In this document: positions 25,725 through 34,170 of the stretch, one piece after another
Layout of the letters: each line of letters starts with the position of its first letter
Position numbering within the stretch: the stretch's first letter is position 1
Assembly (NCBI GenBank): GCA_964406605.1
Contig: CAYOSF010000003.1
Coordinates: 62,001-126,000 of the forward strand
From: CAYOSF01 sp964406605
GTDB lineage: Bacteria > Chloroflexota > Dehalococcoidia > DSTF01 > RBG-16-68-14
Direction: 5' to 3'
DNA length: 64,000 nt
Position numbers and translations under genes: made by a program
Notes under the pieces: generated by a model
What the model was told of the DNA's origin: nothing
Databases searched by the model: none
Seen by the model: only the letters and a program-made list of their open reading frames with translations

Positions 25725-26355
25725 CGTCGCGCCGCCATCGTCCGCCGCCGGAGGGGGAGAGGACGGCCCCCTGCTGGTCGTCATCTCCGGTCCTTCCGGT
25801 GTCGGCAAGGACGCCGTCCTCTCTCGGTTGCAGGAGCGCGGGTTTCCGGCGCACTACACCATCACCGGGACGACCCGGCCCCAACGGGCGGAGGAATCGG
25901 CCCGCGACTCGTTCCTGAGGTTCTTGAGCGAGGAGGAGTTCGACCGTCTGCTCGCGGAGGACGGGCTGCTGGAGCACGCCGAAGTGTACGGCTACCGCTA
26001 CGGCGTGCCGAAGGCGCCGGTGCGGGAGGCGCTCGCGCGCGGACAGGACGTGCTGATGCGGGTAGACACGCAGGGCGCAGCCAGCATCAAGAAGCTGGTG
26101 CCGGCCGCGGTGCTCATCTTCTTGGCGCCGCCGTCGCTCGATGAATTGCAGGTCCGCATACGTTCCCGTGGCCTGGATGACGACGCCACCATTCGGCGTC
26201 GGCTCGACAAGGCCGAGCATGAGATGGCGCAGTCGCCCCACTTCGACCACGTTGTCGTGAACGAACGGGACCGGCTGGACGACGCCGTCGATCGGTTGAT
26301 CGCCATCATATCCGCCGAGCGGTGTCGCGCCGGGCGTGAGCCGGCGAAGCTCTAG
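25702..26355 (+). CDS. gmk: Guanylate kinase
   Basis: The P-loop reads GPSGVGKDAV, so the usual Ser/Thr after Lys is Asp, a variant also known in organellar guanylate kinases. YTITGTTRPQRAEE and LLEHAEVYGYRYGVPKAPV follow as the GMP-binding region, and RIRSRGLDDDATIRRRL as the lid. The catalytic role is GMP to GDP. The start could be GTG 25702 or GTG 25717 (overlapping the remA stop as GTGAGTAA); no conserved residue decides. Length is about normal (212-217). Confidence 0.92.
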   Translation: MPRRRVSNVAPPSSAAGGGEDGPLLVVISGPSGVGKDAVLSRLQERGFPAHYTITGTTRPQRAEESARDSFLRFLSEEEFDRLLAEDGLLEHAEVYGYRYGVPKAPVREALARGQDVLMRVDTQGAASIKKLVPAAVLIFLAPPSLDELQVRIRSRGLDDDATIRRRLDKAEHEMAQSPHFDHVVVNERDRLDDAVDRLIAIISAERCRAGREPAKL

Positions 26356-26359
26356 CGCG

Positions 26360-27310
26360 ATGGGGAGCGAAGACGACGTGAGTAGACGAATGATACCCAG
26401 CCGGATATCAGCAGGCGATGGCGGGGCGGGTGTGTCCAAGGTCACGGTGAGGGTACCCGCCACGAGCGCCAACCTCGGTCCGGGATACGACTGCCTGGGG
26501 ATGGCGCTTTCCCTGGCCGCCGACATCACTCTGGCTCTCGACGCGCCGCCACGGTCGCCGTCGCGCTCGCTCGCCTCGATGGTCGTAGCGGCCGCGCGCG
26601 CCGCCTACCGGGCGGCCGGCCGCTCGGCGCCGCCGGAGCTGCGGGTGACGTGGCGCGGGGACATTCCGATCGCCCGGGGACTGGGCGCCAGCGCCACCGC
26701 CCGCGCGGCCGGTCTGGTGGCCGCCAATGCGCTTATGGGTAGCCCCCTTTCGACTGACGAACTGCTCGCGCTGGGGGCAGAGCTGGAGGGCCATCCGGAC
26801 AACATGGCGCCCGCTCTTCTCGGTGGGCTGCAGGTGACGTTGCAGGACGGCGACGGCTGGCTGCACATGCAGGTGCCGCTGCCGGACGGCCTCAAGGTGG
26901 TCCTCTTTGTGCCGGACTTCGAGATGCCGACGCAGGAGAGCCGCCGGCGGCTGCCCAGGCGCCTGTCCCGCAGCGACGCGGTCTTCAACGTCGGGCGGGC
27001 GGCGCTCCTGGTGGGAGCCCTGGCCCAGGGGCGCTGGGAGCTGCTGGATGCCGCCACCCAGGACCGTCTCCATCAGCCGGCCCGCGCCGGGCTGTTTCCC
27101 GCCCTTCCTGACATATTCGAAGCCGCGAAGGAGGCCGGCGCGCATGCTGCCTACCTGTCCGGCGGCGGCTCCACCGTCGCCGCGTTCGCGACGGGCGGCG
27201 CGCAGCGCATCGCCCGTCGGATGCGTCAGGCGGCCAATGAACGCGGCTACACGGGCCGGAGCATGGTCACGGAGCCGAGCGAGCAGGGGGCGAAGATCCT
27301 GGAACCGTAG
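26360..27310 (+). CDS. thrB: Homoserine kinase
   Basis: The GHMP-kinase fold is indicated by VRVPATSANLGPGYDCLGMAL near the N-terminus, the ATP loop IARGLGASATARAAGLVAAN and the C-terminal AYLSGGGSTVAAF. It phosphorylates homoserine for threonine synthesis. ATG 26360 begins four bases after gmk; GTG 26378 is another candidate, and the first 25 residues are not conserved. With lysC and hom just downstream it forms part of an Asp-family block, but thrC is not in the window. Confidence 0.9.
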   Translation: MGSEDDVSRRMIPSRISAGDGGAGVSKVTVRVPATSANLGPGYDCLGMALSLAADITLALDAPPRSPSRSLASMVVAAARAAYRAAGRSAPPELRVTWRGDIPIARGLGASATARAAGLVAANALMGSPLSTDELLALGAELEGHPDNMAPALLGGLQVTLQDGDGWLHMQVPLPDGLKVVLFVPDFEMPTQESRRRLPRRLSRSDAVFNVGRAALLVGALAQGRWELLDAATQDRLHQPARAGLFPALPDIFEAAKEAGAHAAYLSGGGSTVAAFATGGAQRIARRMRQAANERGYTGRSMVTEPSEQGAKILEP

Positions 27311-27560
27311 TTGACGGGATGGCGAGACGCGAACCGGATGGCGGCCTCCCGCGCTGCGCCCGATTCACCGCTGTCCACCGTGGACTCTGGAACCACGTAG
27401 AGCCACGGGGACCGCGTTTCAGCCGGCGCCCGGCGTTCCCGGACGGGCCACCTGAGCCGCAGGCGGGAGTCGCTCCGCACCTGTTTGAAACGCTCCATGC
27501 GAAGCTTCTCCGACGTAGGTCGATGCGCTAGAGTTATGGCACGAAGGAGGTAGCGCTGGG
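27311..27560 (+). other. 250-base gap before lysC, possible leader
   Basis: No gene is convincing here. A 13-base perfect palindrome (GTCCACCGTGGAC, 27373-27385) is followed by short CCACG/CGTGG repeats that could pair in alternative ways. I see no recognisable lysine riboswitch or T-box and no Thr/Ile-rich leader peptide. Confidence 0.35.
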
Positions 27561-28793
27561 ATGGCTCTTGTCGTTCAAAAGTACGGCGGCACGTCCGTGG
27601 GTGACGCGGACCGCATCAGAAACGTAGCGCGGCGACTCGCTGCTCGACATAAGGATGGCGACCAGGTGGTGGTCGTCGTCTCCGCCATGGGCAAGACTAC
27701 GGACGAGCTCATCGACCTGGCTCACCAGATCACCGACCGGCCGGAAGCGCGGGAGATGGACGTCCTGCTCTCGACCGGGGAGATCGTCTCGACGACCCTG
27801 GTTGCGATGGGTCTCCACGTTCTGGGTGTGGACGCCATCAGCCTGACCGGCGCCCAGGCGGGCCTGCGCACCGATGCCGTCCACGGCAAGGCGCGCATCC
27901 TGTCCTTGGAGCCGGAGCGCGTCAAGCGAGAGCTCGAACAGGGCAAGGTCGTCATCGTCGCCGGCTTTCAGGGGATCACGGAGGAGGCGGAGGTGACGAC
28001 GCTGGGCCGGGGCACGTCCGACCTGACGCCGGTGGCGCTGGCCGCCGCGCTGGGCGCGGACCGCTGTGAGATCTTCACCGACGTCGAGGGGATCTACACG
28101 GCTGACCCTCGCATCGAGCCGTCGGCCCGCAAGCTACGCGATATCAGCTACGAAGAGATGCTGGAGATGGCCGCGCTGGGAGCCAGGGTCCTGAACCCGC
28201 GGGCGGCCGAGCTGGGCTCGGTCTATGGTGTCCCCATCGTCGTGGCCTCCAGCTTCAAGGAGGCGCCCGGCACTCTCATCCACGGAGGCGTGAACATGGA
28301 GCAGTTCAATCGAGTACGCGGAATAGCCCACGACAAAGATGTGGCAAAGGTGACGCTTCGCGGCGTGCCCGACAAGCCCGGCATCGCCGCCGGCATCTTC
28401 GGGCCGCTTGCCGACAACCACGTCTCAGTCGATACCATCGTGCAGAATGCCGGCGTAGAGCAGCTCACCGACCTGACTTTCACTGTCCCCGTCGGGGACC
28501 TCCAGACGGCGGTGTCCGTCGTCGAGGGCGTAGCCAAAGAGATCGGTGCCGGGGAGGTGGTAACCGACGATGATCTGGGCAAGGTGAGCATCGTCGGCAC
28601 AGGCATCCGTTCGGCGCCGGGCTACGCGTCCCGGATGTTCAAGACGCTGAGCGATGCCGGCATCAACATTGAGATGATCTCCACCTCGGAGATCCGCATC
28701 ACCTGCATCGTCTGCCAATCGGACGTGGAGAAGGCGGTACAGGCGCTCCACAAGGCCTTCGAGCTGGAGAAGGCGGAAGTCTCGGAGCTCTGA
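27561..28793 (+). CDS. lysC: Aspartate kinase
   Basis: It begins with the signature VVQKYGGTSVGDADRIRNVA and contains LSTGEIVST, GFQGITEEAEVTTLGRGTSDLTP and EIFTDVEGIYTADPRI. Two ACT domains fill the C-terminus (KVTLRGVPDKPGIAAGIFG ... VSIVGTGIRSAPGYASRMFKTLSDAGINIEMIS). These usually bind lysine and/or threonine as feedback inhibitors. A perfect AAGGAGG site precedes the ATG. It commits aspartate to Lys/Thr/Met synthesis. Confidence 0.96.
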   Translation: MALVVQKYGGTSVGDADRIRNVARRLAARHKDGDQVVVVVSAMGKTTDELIDLAHQITDRPEAREMDVLLSTGEIVSTTLVAMGLHVLGVDAISLTGAQAGLRTDAVHGKARILSLEPERVKRELEQGKVVIVAGFQGITEEAEVTTLGRGTSDLTPVALAAALGADRCEIFTDVEGIYTADPRIEPSARKLRDISYEEMLEMAALGARVLNPRAAELGSVYGVPIVVASSFKEAPGTLIHGGVNMEQFNRVRGIAHDKDVAKVTLRGVPDKPGIAAGIFGPLADNHVSVDTIVQNAGVEQLTDLTFTVPVGDLQTAVSVVEGVAKEIGAGEVVTDDDLGKVSIVGTGIRSAPGYASRMFKTLSDAGINIEMISTSEIRITCIVCQSDVEKAVQALHKAFELEKAEVSEL

Positions 28794-28842
28794 CCGCCGG
28801 TCAGGGCCTGCATACGGCTGGTTCAGTTAGGAGGTCGCGAAC

Positions 28843-30231
28843 GTGGCTCCTAGGCAATACGTCGGCGTCGGACTCCTCGGCTGCGGCAACATCGGCGGAG
28901 AGGTCTTCAGCTACCTTAGACAGGCGCGCGGTTACGCTCGTGTGACGCGGATCGCCGAAAGGCGAGCGAACGTGCGGGCTCCGCAGGCGGCAAAGAAGCT
29001 CTTTACCGAGCGCCCTGAGGACGTGATCGCCGACCCCTCGACGGACATCATCGTGGAGGTCACCGGCGACGTGAAACGCGCTCCAGCGTACATGCTGGAC
29101 GCCATCGACCGAGGCAAGCATGTGGTCACGGCCAACAAGGATGCGCTGGCGATGCACTGGCGGGAGATCATGGAGCGCGCGGCGCGGCGGGGCGTGTCGG
29201 TCTGCTTCGAGGCCACTGTAGGCGGGGGCATACCCATCGTCCAGGCCATGCGGCGCCACAACTCCAGCGATCAGATCGAGAGCTTCGCCGGGATCCTGAA
29301 CGGCACCTGTAACTTCATCCTGACCAGGATGAAGGAGTACATCGTCCGTCACATGGAGGACGAGAAGGTCCAGAAGAGGGCGCTGCCGCTGGAGGAGGCG
29401 CTCGCGCTGGCCCAGAGGCGGGGCTATGCCGAGCCGGACCCGACGAACGACGTGAACGGCTTCGACACCAAGTACAAGGTGGCGATCCTCGCCAACCTCG
29501 CCTTCGAGGCGAGCGTCAACCCCGCCGACATCTACTGCGAGGGCATTTGGGGAGAGAACCAGCGGATCATGCCGTCCGACTTCTACTTCCTTCACCACCG
29601 GCGGTACTTGGACGGCAAGTTCGAACTCAAGCTGGTGGGCGTGGCCGAACGCCGCGACGGAAGGCCGACGTTGCGAGTGCACCCCGCGCTCATCGAAGGA
29701 GCCGGTGAGCTCAGCGATCTGGCCGCCGTAAGCGAGAACTTCAACGGTATCGTCGTTAGGGGCCGCCGGCTGGGGACGCAGTTCCTCAAGGGCCTCGGCG
29801 CCGGTCCCAAGCCGACAACGATCTCGATCGCCAGCGATATCCGCGAGCTCGCGACGGCCGTGCTCCGCGCCGAGGAGGGCCGGACGCCTGGGCCTGCGCA
29901 GACGGTGTCTGTCGGACCGCCGGTGCCCAGGATACGCGGTAGCTCCGCCCTCGGGGACGTCGGAAAGGTCCGCACCAGGGGGTTCATTAGGTCGTTCTCG
30001 CCCGATGTCAAGGGCGTCTACGCGAAGAAGCTGGAGATTCTGGCAAGGCACAAGGTCAACGTGCAGTCTATCGTCAATGTCCGCGAGTTCGTGTACGGGC
30101 GGGACCGCTTCATGCCGGACTACATCGAGATCGACTCCGCGCCGGATGGTTCGGTGCGGGAGGCGCTCGCCGCGTTCCGCCGGTTGCGGGACGTCCGCGA
30201 CGCCATGTACTTCAGAATCCTCGACCTGTAG
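28843..30231 (+). CDS. hom: Homoserine dehydrogenase
   Basis: The NAD(P)-binding GLLGCGNIGGEV, then HVVTANKDALA, FEATVGGGIPIV and GILNGTCNFILTRM identify the enzyme. The EEALALAQRRGYAEPDPTNDVNGFDTKYK block carries the catalytic Asp/Lys region. A C-terminal ACT-like domain (EILARHKVNVQSIVNVREF) suggests threonine control. GTG 28843 has an AGGAGG site. It reduces aspartate semialdehyde to homoserine, the substrate of ThrB encoded upstream. Confidence 0.94.
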   Translation: MAPRQYVGVGLLGCGNIGGEVFSYLRQARGYARVTRIAERRANVRAPQAAKKLFTERPEDVIADPSTDIIVEVTGDVKRAPAYMLDAIDRGKHVVTANKDALAMHWREIMERAARRGVSVCFEATVGGGIPIVQAMRRHNSSDQIESFAGILNGTCNFILTRMKEYIVRHMEDEKVQKRALPLEEALALAQRRGYAEPDPTNDVNGFDTKYKVAILANLAFEASVNPADIYCEGIWGENQRIMPSDFYFLHHRRYLDGKFELKLVGVAERRDGRPTLRVHPALIEGAGELSDLAAVSENFNGIVVRGRRLGTQFLKGLGAGPKPTTISIASDIRELATAVLRAEEGRTPGPAQTVSVGPPVPRIRGSSALGDVGKVRTRGFIRSFSPDVKGVYAKKLEILARHKVNVQSIVNVREFVYGRDRFMPDYIEIDSAPDGSVREALAAFRRLRDVRDAMYFRILDL

Positions 30232-30246
30232 CTGCCGGGTCACCTG

Positions 30247-31044
30247 GTGGATCTGGAAACGCTGCTGGACAGCTTCGTGCATGCCTGCTTGGATGTCTTC
30301 AGCGAAGAGCGCGTGGAAGGCATCGTTCTGCACGGTTCGGCGCTGAAGGGCGGCGCCATCCCCGGCTACTCTGACATCGACTTCATGGTCTTCCTCACGC
30401 CGGACTGCTTCGATGAGCGTGGCGAGCTACCGGACGAGTCAGCGTTCGCCATGCAGGAGCGCATCGGTCCGTTGCCGTGGCGGGAGGCGGGTTTCCTGTA
30501 TCCGCAGGCCTACTTCTACGATGCGCGTCGCCTGCCTGCCTGGTGGAGCGGCCCCGTCCCCGGTGCCCACCGCGTCCTCTGGGGCCGCCTGCCGCTGGAA
30601 GCGGCCCCGACACCTGAAGGCCTTCGCGCCGTTACCTTGTGGTTCCTCAAGAACGAGTTGCCCCGCGCCGTCGCAGCCGATGTCCGCAACTTCGTTGACG
30701 CCGACGACGCTTCCCTGCCCCGCCGGGTCCGCCTGCTGGGCACAAGGGTGACGCCTGCCATCTTCGCGCTGGCCGGACACGACGCCGACGACGTGCTGGA
30801 GCTGTGGGCTCGGCCCAAGCTCGACGCGCTGGCGCGACTGGAGGCGCGTTACCCCGACGCCGAGGGCCCCGCGCTCGCCCGGCGCTTCTTCGAGGTCGTG
30901 GGGCGGCTCTACGGGGGTGAGTTCGACGCCGACCTCGGACGGCAGGCCTTTCGGACGGGGGTCGCATTCCTGCGCTGGGTGGAACGGAAAGCCGCGGCGC
31001 TCCCGGAGCCACCGGCAAGCGCCCCCACGCCCTATGTGATGTAG
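30247..31044 (+). CDS. Nucleotidyltransferase-fold protein
   Basis: Residues 28-50 show LHGSALKGGAIPGYSDIDFMVFL, the hG[GS]...DhD core of the Pol-beta nucleotidyltransferase superfamily (G30-S31, D43, D45). The remaining 200 residues are helical with no named domain I can place. Such proteins add NMP to small molecules or proteins (antibiotic adenylyltransferases, MNT and others); the target is unknown. It starts 15 bases after hom. Its end overlaps the convergent VTT gene by 13 bases. Confidence 0.75.
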   Translation: MDLETLLDSFVHACLDVFSEERVEGIVLHGSALKGGAIPGYSDIDFMVFLTPDCFDERGELPDESAFAMQERIGPLPWREAGFLYPQAYFYDARRLPAWWSGPVPGAHRVLWGRLPLEAAPTPEGLRAVTLWFLKNELPRAVAADVRNFVDADDASLPRRVRLLGTRVTPAIFALAGHDADDVLELWARPKLDALARLEARYPDAEGPALARRFFEVVGRLYGGEFDADLGRQAFRTGVAFLRWVERKAAALPEPPASAPTPYVM

Positions 31045-31748
31045 GGCAGGTTGATGCCGTAGGCACCCAGGAACGCCAGGAGCAGGCCCCGCGCGTTCTT
31101 GCCCAGCAGCACGGCTACCATGAAGCGCGGAAAGCTCATGCGCACGGCGCCGGCGGTGATGCCGGCTAACTCGAAGGCCGGATTCGGCACAGCCGAGAGC
31201 ACTAGGAGCGTGGCGAAGCCGTAGTGATGCATGAGCCAGTCGATCCAACGCATCAATCGATGAACGAGGGGGCGTGCCAGGCGGGGCACTTCCAGTTGTC
31301 CCTCCCGCGCGACCTCTGATCCGACCGACCCCGCCGCATAGGCCGTCACCTCGCCCAGCGCCATCCCGGTGCCGCCGGCGAGTCCCACGAGGATCACCCT
31401 GATGATGCTGCCCTGGTGGATGTCACCCTGTTGCAGGATCAGCGCCTGGCCGGCGGCCGTGAGGCCGGGCACGGGGATGAACACCGTGGCCGTGCTGGCC
31501 AGGTTCGCGACAAAGACACCGGTGTACCCGAAGGTGGCGAACCGGTCCTGGCTCATGTCCACCCAGATGGGGAGGAGCAGGAGCGCCAGCGACGGAACGA
31601 GTACCAGCGCGGCCACCACCAGAGCCAGCGTGATCCGCCCGCCCCGGCTCTTTGGCAGGTGATCCTGCACCCATTGGTAGATCACCGCCGCGCGGTGTGG
31701 CGCTGCGGACGCTTCCTCGCTGCCCGGGGACTCGACATCGGTCGCCAT
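31032..31748 (-). CDS. VTT domain (DedA/SNARE-associated) membrane protein
   Basis: The 238-residue protein has a hydrophobic N-terminal helix (ALVVAALVLVPSLALLLLPIW) and several more. It carries the VTT-type patterns VFIPVPGLTAAGQALILQ, GLAGGTGMALGEVTAYAAG and LVLSAVPNPAFELAGITAGAVRMSFPRF. DedA/VTT proteins act as lipid scramblases or flippases of carrier lipids such as undecaprenyl phosphate. This would suit a glycan producer, though no direct link is shown. Confidence 0.8.
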   Translation of the reverse strand: MATDVESPGSEEASAAPHRAAVIYQWVQDHLPKSRGGRITLALVVAALVLVPSLALLLLPIWVDMSQDRFATFGYTGVFVANLASTATVFIPVPGLTAAGQALILQQGDIHQGSIIRVILVGLAGGTGMALGEVTAYAAGSVGSEVAREGQLEVPRLARPLVHRLMRWIDWLMHHYGFATLLVLSAVPNPAFELAGITAGAVRMSFPRFMVAVLLGKNARGLLLAFLGAYGINLPYIT

Positions 31749-31855
31749 GGGGACAGAGTACCGTGAGGGTGGGGATGTGGCCAGAAGCGCGATTCCGTCC
31801 TCTGCTACAATACTCGTCGCATGTTTGGTTCGCGCTCACGGGTGAAGGAGTACGT

Positions 31856-32806
31856 ATGGCGCCCAAGATTCGCTTTGGCGTGAACACCGCTCAGGCCGAG
31901 GTTGAGTGGTCGCACTTGGAGGACTTCTGGCGCTTCCTCGACCGCGAGACCGCCTTCCACAGTGTCTGGACGATGGACCACTTCGTGCCGCCCTTGCCCG
32001 ATCAGGACTCGAACGGTCCCTGCCTGGAGGGCTGGACGGCGCTCGCGGCCGCGGCCCAAGCCACAGAGCGGCTGCGGGTCGGCTGTCTCGTCACTGGCGT
32101 TACCTATCGCCACCCCTCCGTACTGGCCAAGATGGCCGCTACCGTCGACCACATCTCGAACGGCCGGCTCGACTTCGGAATCGGCGCCGCGTGGCACGGG
32201 CCGGAGCATCACCTCTACGGTATCCCCTTTCCCTCAATCAGGGAGCGTGAGGATCGGCTGGAGGAGGCGGTCCGCCTTATCCGGCTTCTCTTTCGGGCGC
32301 AGGGGCCGGTGGATTTCGAGGGGAAGTACTACCGGTTGCGGGAAGCTCCGTTTTCTCCGCGCTGCGTGCAGCAGCCGCATGCGCCGATCTTCGTTGGGGG
32401 CGGAGGGGAGAGACGTACCCTGCGCACCGCTGCCCGGTACGCCGATGGCATGAACGTCATGGGCTCTGTGGACACCGTGAGGCGGAAGGTCGAAGTGTTG
32501 CGACGCCACTGCAAGGACGCCGGCCGCGATCCGAATGAAATTGCCACCTCCGTGGTCGTGGAGACACGCCTGATCGACGACGAGCGGCAGGCTCAGCATG
32601 AGCGCGAGCGGCTGGCCCCCAGGTGGTCCGTGCCGCCGGAGCACGCGGCGGACTCCGTCGCCGTGGGCAGCGCCGGCCACATCCGGAGCGTCATCCAGCG
32701 CTTCGCCGAGGCGGGAATGACTCACGTCATTTCTCAGGCTCATGCGCCATACGACTTCGATATGTACCGCCGTCTCTCTGATGAGGTGGTCGCCGCGTTC
32801 GCCTGA
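31856..32806 (+). CDS. LLM-class F420-dependent oxidoreductase, second copy
   Basis: The family start MAPKIRFGVNTAQAEVEW at ATG 31856 (GAAGGAG upstream) is followed by SVWTMDHFVPP, ERLRVGCLVTGVTYRHPSVLAKMAATVDHISNGRLDFGIGAAWHGPEH and FVGGGGERRTLRTAARYADGMN. These are clear luciferase-like signatures of the F420 TIGR03560 type. It is not closely similar to the 1817 copy. An extended -10 (TGCTACAAT, 31803-31811) lies 44 bases upstream. The substrate is unknown. Confidence 0.87.
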   Translation: MAPKIRFGVNTAQAEVEWSHLEDFWRFLDRETAFHSVWTMDHFVPPLPDQDSNGPCLEGWTALAAAAQATERLRVGCLVTGVTYRHPSVLAKMAATVDHISNGRLDFGIGAAWHGPEHHLYGIPFPSIREREDRLEEAVRLIRLLFRAQGPVDFEGKYYRLREAPFSPRCVQQPHAPIFVGGGGERRTLRTAARYADGMNVMGSVDTVRRKVEVLRRHCKDAGRDPNEIATSVVVETRLIDDERQAQHERERLAPRWSVPPEHAADSVAVGSAGHIRSVIQRFAEAGMTHVISQAHAPYDFDMYRRLSDEVVAAFA

Positions 32807-32916
32807 CGGGGTCTTGGCCGTCGCTCCCCGCGCGCCTGCCGCGTCTCGGTCGCTTGCCAATCGAGTATCCTGTTATCAGTCACGTGAGCGCTCGTTTTCG
32901 GGTCTGAAAGGCGTGT

Positions 32917-34140
32917 ATGGATCTCAGGCAGCGGTTGGCCCGGCGATGGGGGATCGTCCTGAGGGACTCCGGCATTGACCGGGCCCGTCAGGAACTCCTC
33001 CCTCCGCGCTATCCCGGGCTCCGCCTCACTCCCAAGAGACTGCTGAACTACTGGCTCGTGCGGTACCAGCGGGCCCGCGGGCATACCAGACTGGCGGGCT
33101 ACCCTCTGTCGCTTACATTTGAAGCGACCAACGTCTGCAATCTGCGCTGCCCGTACTGCTTCACGGGGGCTGGAGAGGTGGCCCGCGAGCGGTCGATGAT
33201 GCCCATGGAGCTCTATCGCAGGCTTCTGGACGAGCTGGGCGACCACGCCCTGCAGATGGATTTCTACAACTGGGGCGAGCCGCTCCTCAACAAGAACATC
33301 TACGAGATGATCCGGCTGGCGAGCGACAAGGGTGTGTCCACCATCGTCAGCACGAACTTCAGCCTACCGTTCGACCGGGAGCGTGCCGAGGCGCTCGTCG
33401 CCTCGGGGCTGCATGCTATCGGGGCCGGCATAGATGGTGCCCGCCAGGAAAGCCTGGAACGCTATCGGGTAGGCGCGGACTTCGAGAAGATCATCCAGAA
33501 CATGCGACTCCTGGTTGACGCGAAGCGTGCCCTCGGCTCCGACACGCCTCTGATCTGTTGGGCCTTTCACGTCTTCGAGCACAACCGTCATGAGGTTGAG
33601 GAGGCCAGATCGATGGCCCGGGACTTGGGCGTCGAGTTCGAGGCGACCAAAGGCTGGGTGGCGGGAAAGGAGTGGGATTCCGGGAGTGAGTTCCGGTTTC
33701 CGCCGGGCACGGCGCCCGGCCCCCAGCGCTGCAAGTATCTGTGGTCCTACGCCATCGTCAACAACGACGGGCGGGTCGCGCCGTGCGCCGCGTCATTCTA
33801 TCAAGAAGACGACTTCGGCTCGCTGGAGGATGCCAGCTTCAGGGCTGTCTGGAACAACCGGAGGTTCCGGGAGGCACGGAGGCTGTTCCGCTTGAGATCG
33901 GGCGCCGGTCCAGGCGCCCGTCTCATCTGCTACGGCTGTCCCTACACGCTTGCCTGGGAGAACTACCAAAGGCATCTGGCTCAGGGTCTCCCTGAGTCGG
34001 CGTTCGACCCAGGCTACACCACCAATGATTGGTTCAACTACTTCTTCGACAGGAGACCGCACAACGACGGACTTGGCGGCCGTTCTGACCTGCCCGCCCC
34101 CGGGTCAGCGGAGTCACGGCGGCGTCCCGGCCGCGCCTAA
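32917..34140 (+). CDS. Radical SAM/SPASM domain protein, paralog A
   Basis: The radical SAM cluster ligands are C74, C78 and C81 (TNVCNLRCPYCFTGAGE), followed by FYNWGEPLLNKNIYEMI and STNFSLPFDRERAEALVASGLHAIGAGIDGA. A C-terminal SPASM-like region supplies further cysteines (RCKYLWSYAIVNNDGRVAPCA ... LICYGCP). Such enzymes cut SAM to start a radical reaction on a peptide or sugar. Two paralogs (35781-36998 minus, 51698-52915 minus) lie in the same glycan cluster, so a glycan or nucleotide-sugar substrate is suspected. In paralog A the serine-rich CAAS replaces the CCG motif of the others. Confidence 0.85.
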   Translation: MDLRQRLARRWGIVLRDSGIDRARQELLPPRYPGLRLTPKRLLNYWLVRYQRARGHTRLAGYPLSLTFEATNVCNLRCPYCFTGAGEVARERSMMPMELYRRLLDELGDHALQMDFYNWGEPLLNKNIYEMIRLASDKGVSTIVSTNFSLPFDRERAEALVASGLHAIGAGIDGARQESLERYRVGADFEKIIQNMRLLVDAKRALGSDTPLICWAFHVFEHNRHEVEEARSMARDLGVEFEATKGWVAGKEWDSGSEFRFPPGTAPGPQRCKYLWSYAIVNNDGRVAPCAASFYQEDDFGSLEDASFRAVWNNRRFREARRLFRLRSGAGPGARLICYGCPYTLAWENYQRHLAQGLPESAFDPGYTTNDWFNYFFDRRPHNDGLGGRSDLPAPGSAESRRRPGRA

Positions 34141-34170
34141 CCCCGCCGGCCGCGACGCTAACCAGGTGCC

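Noticed and set aside
27311..27560. Lysine riboswitch or T-box before lysC
   Set aside because: I could not find the conserved core of either element by eye; only short palindromes are present.
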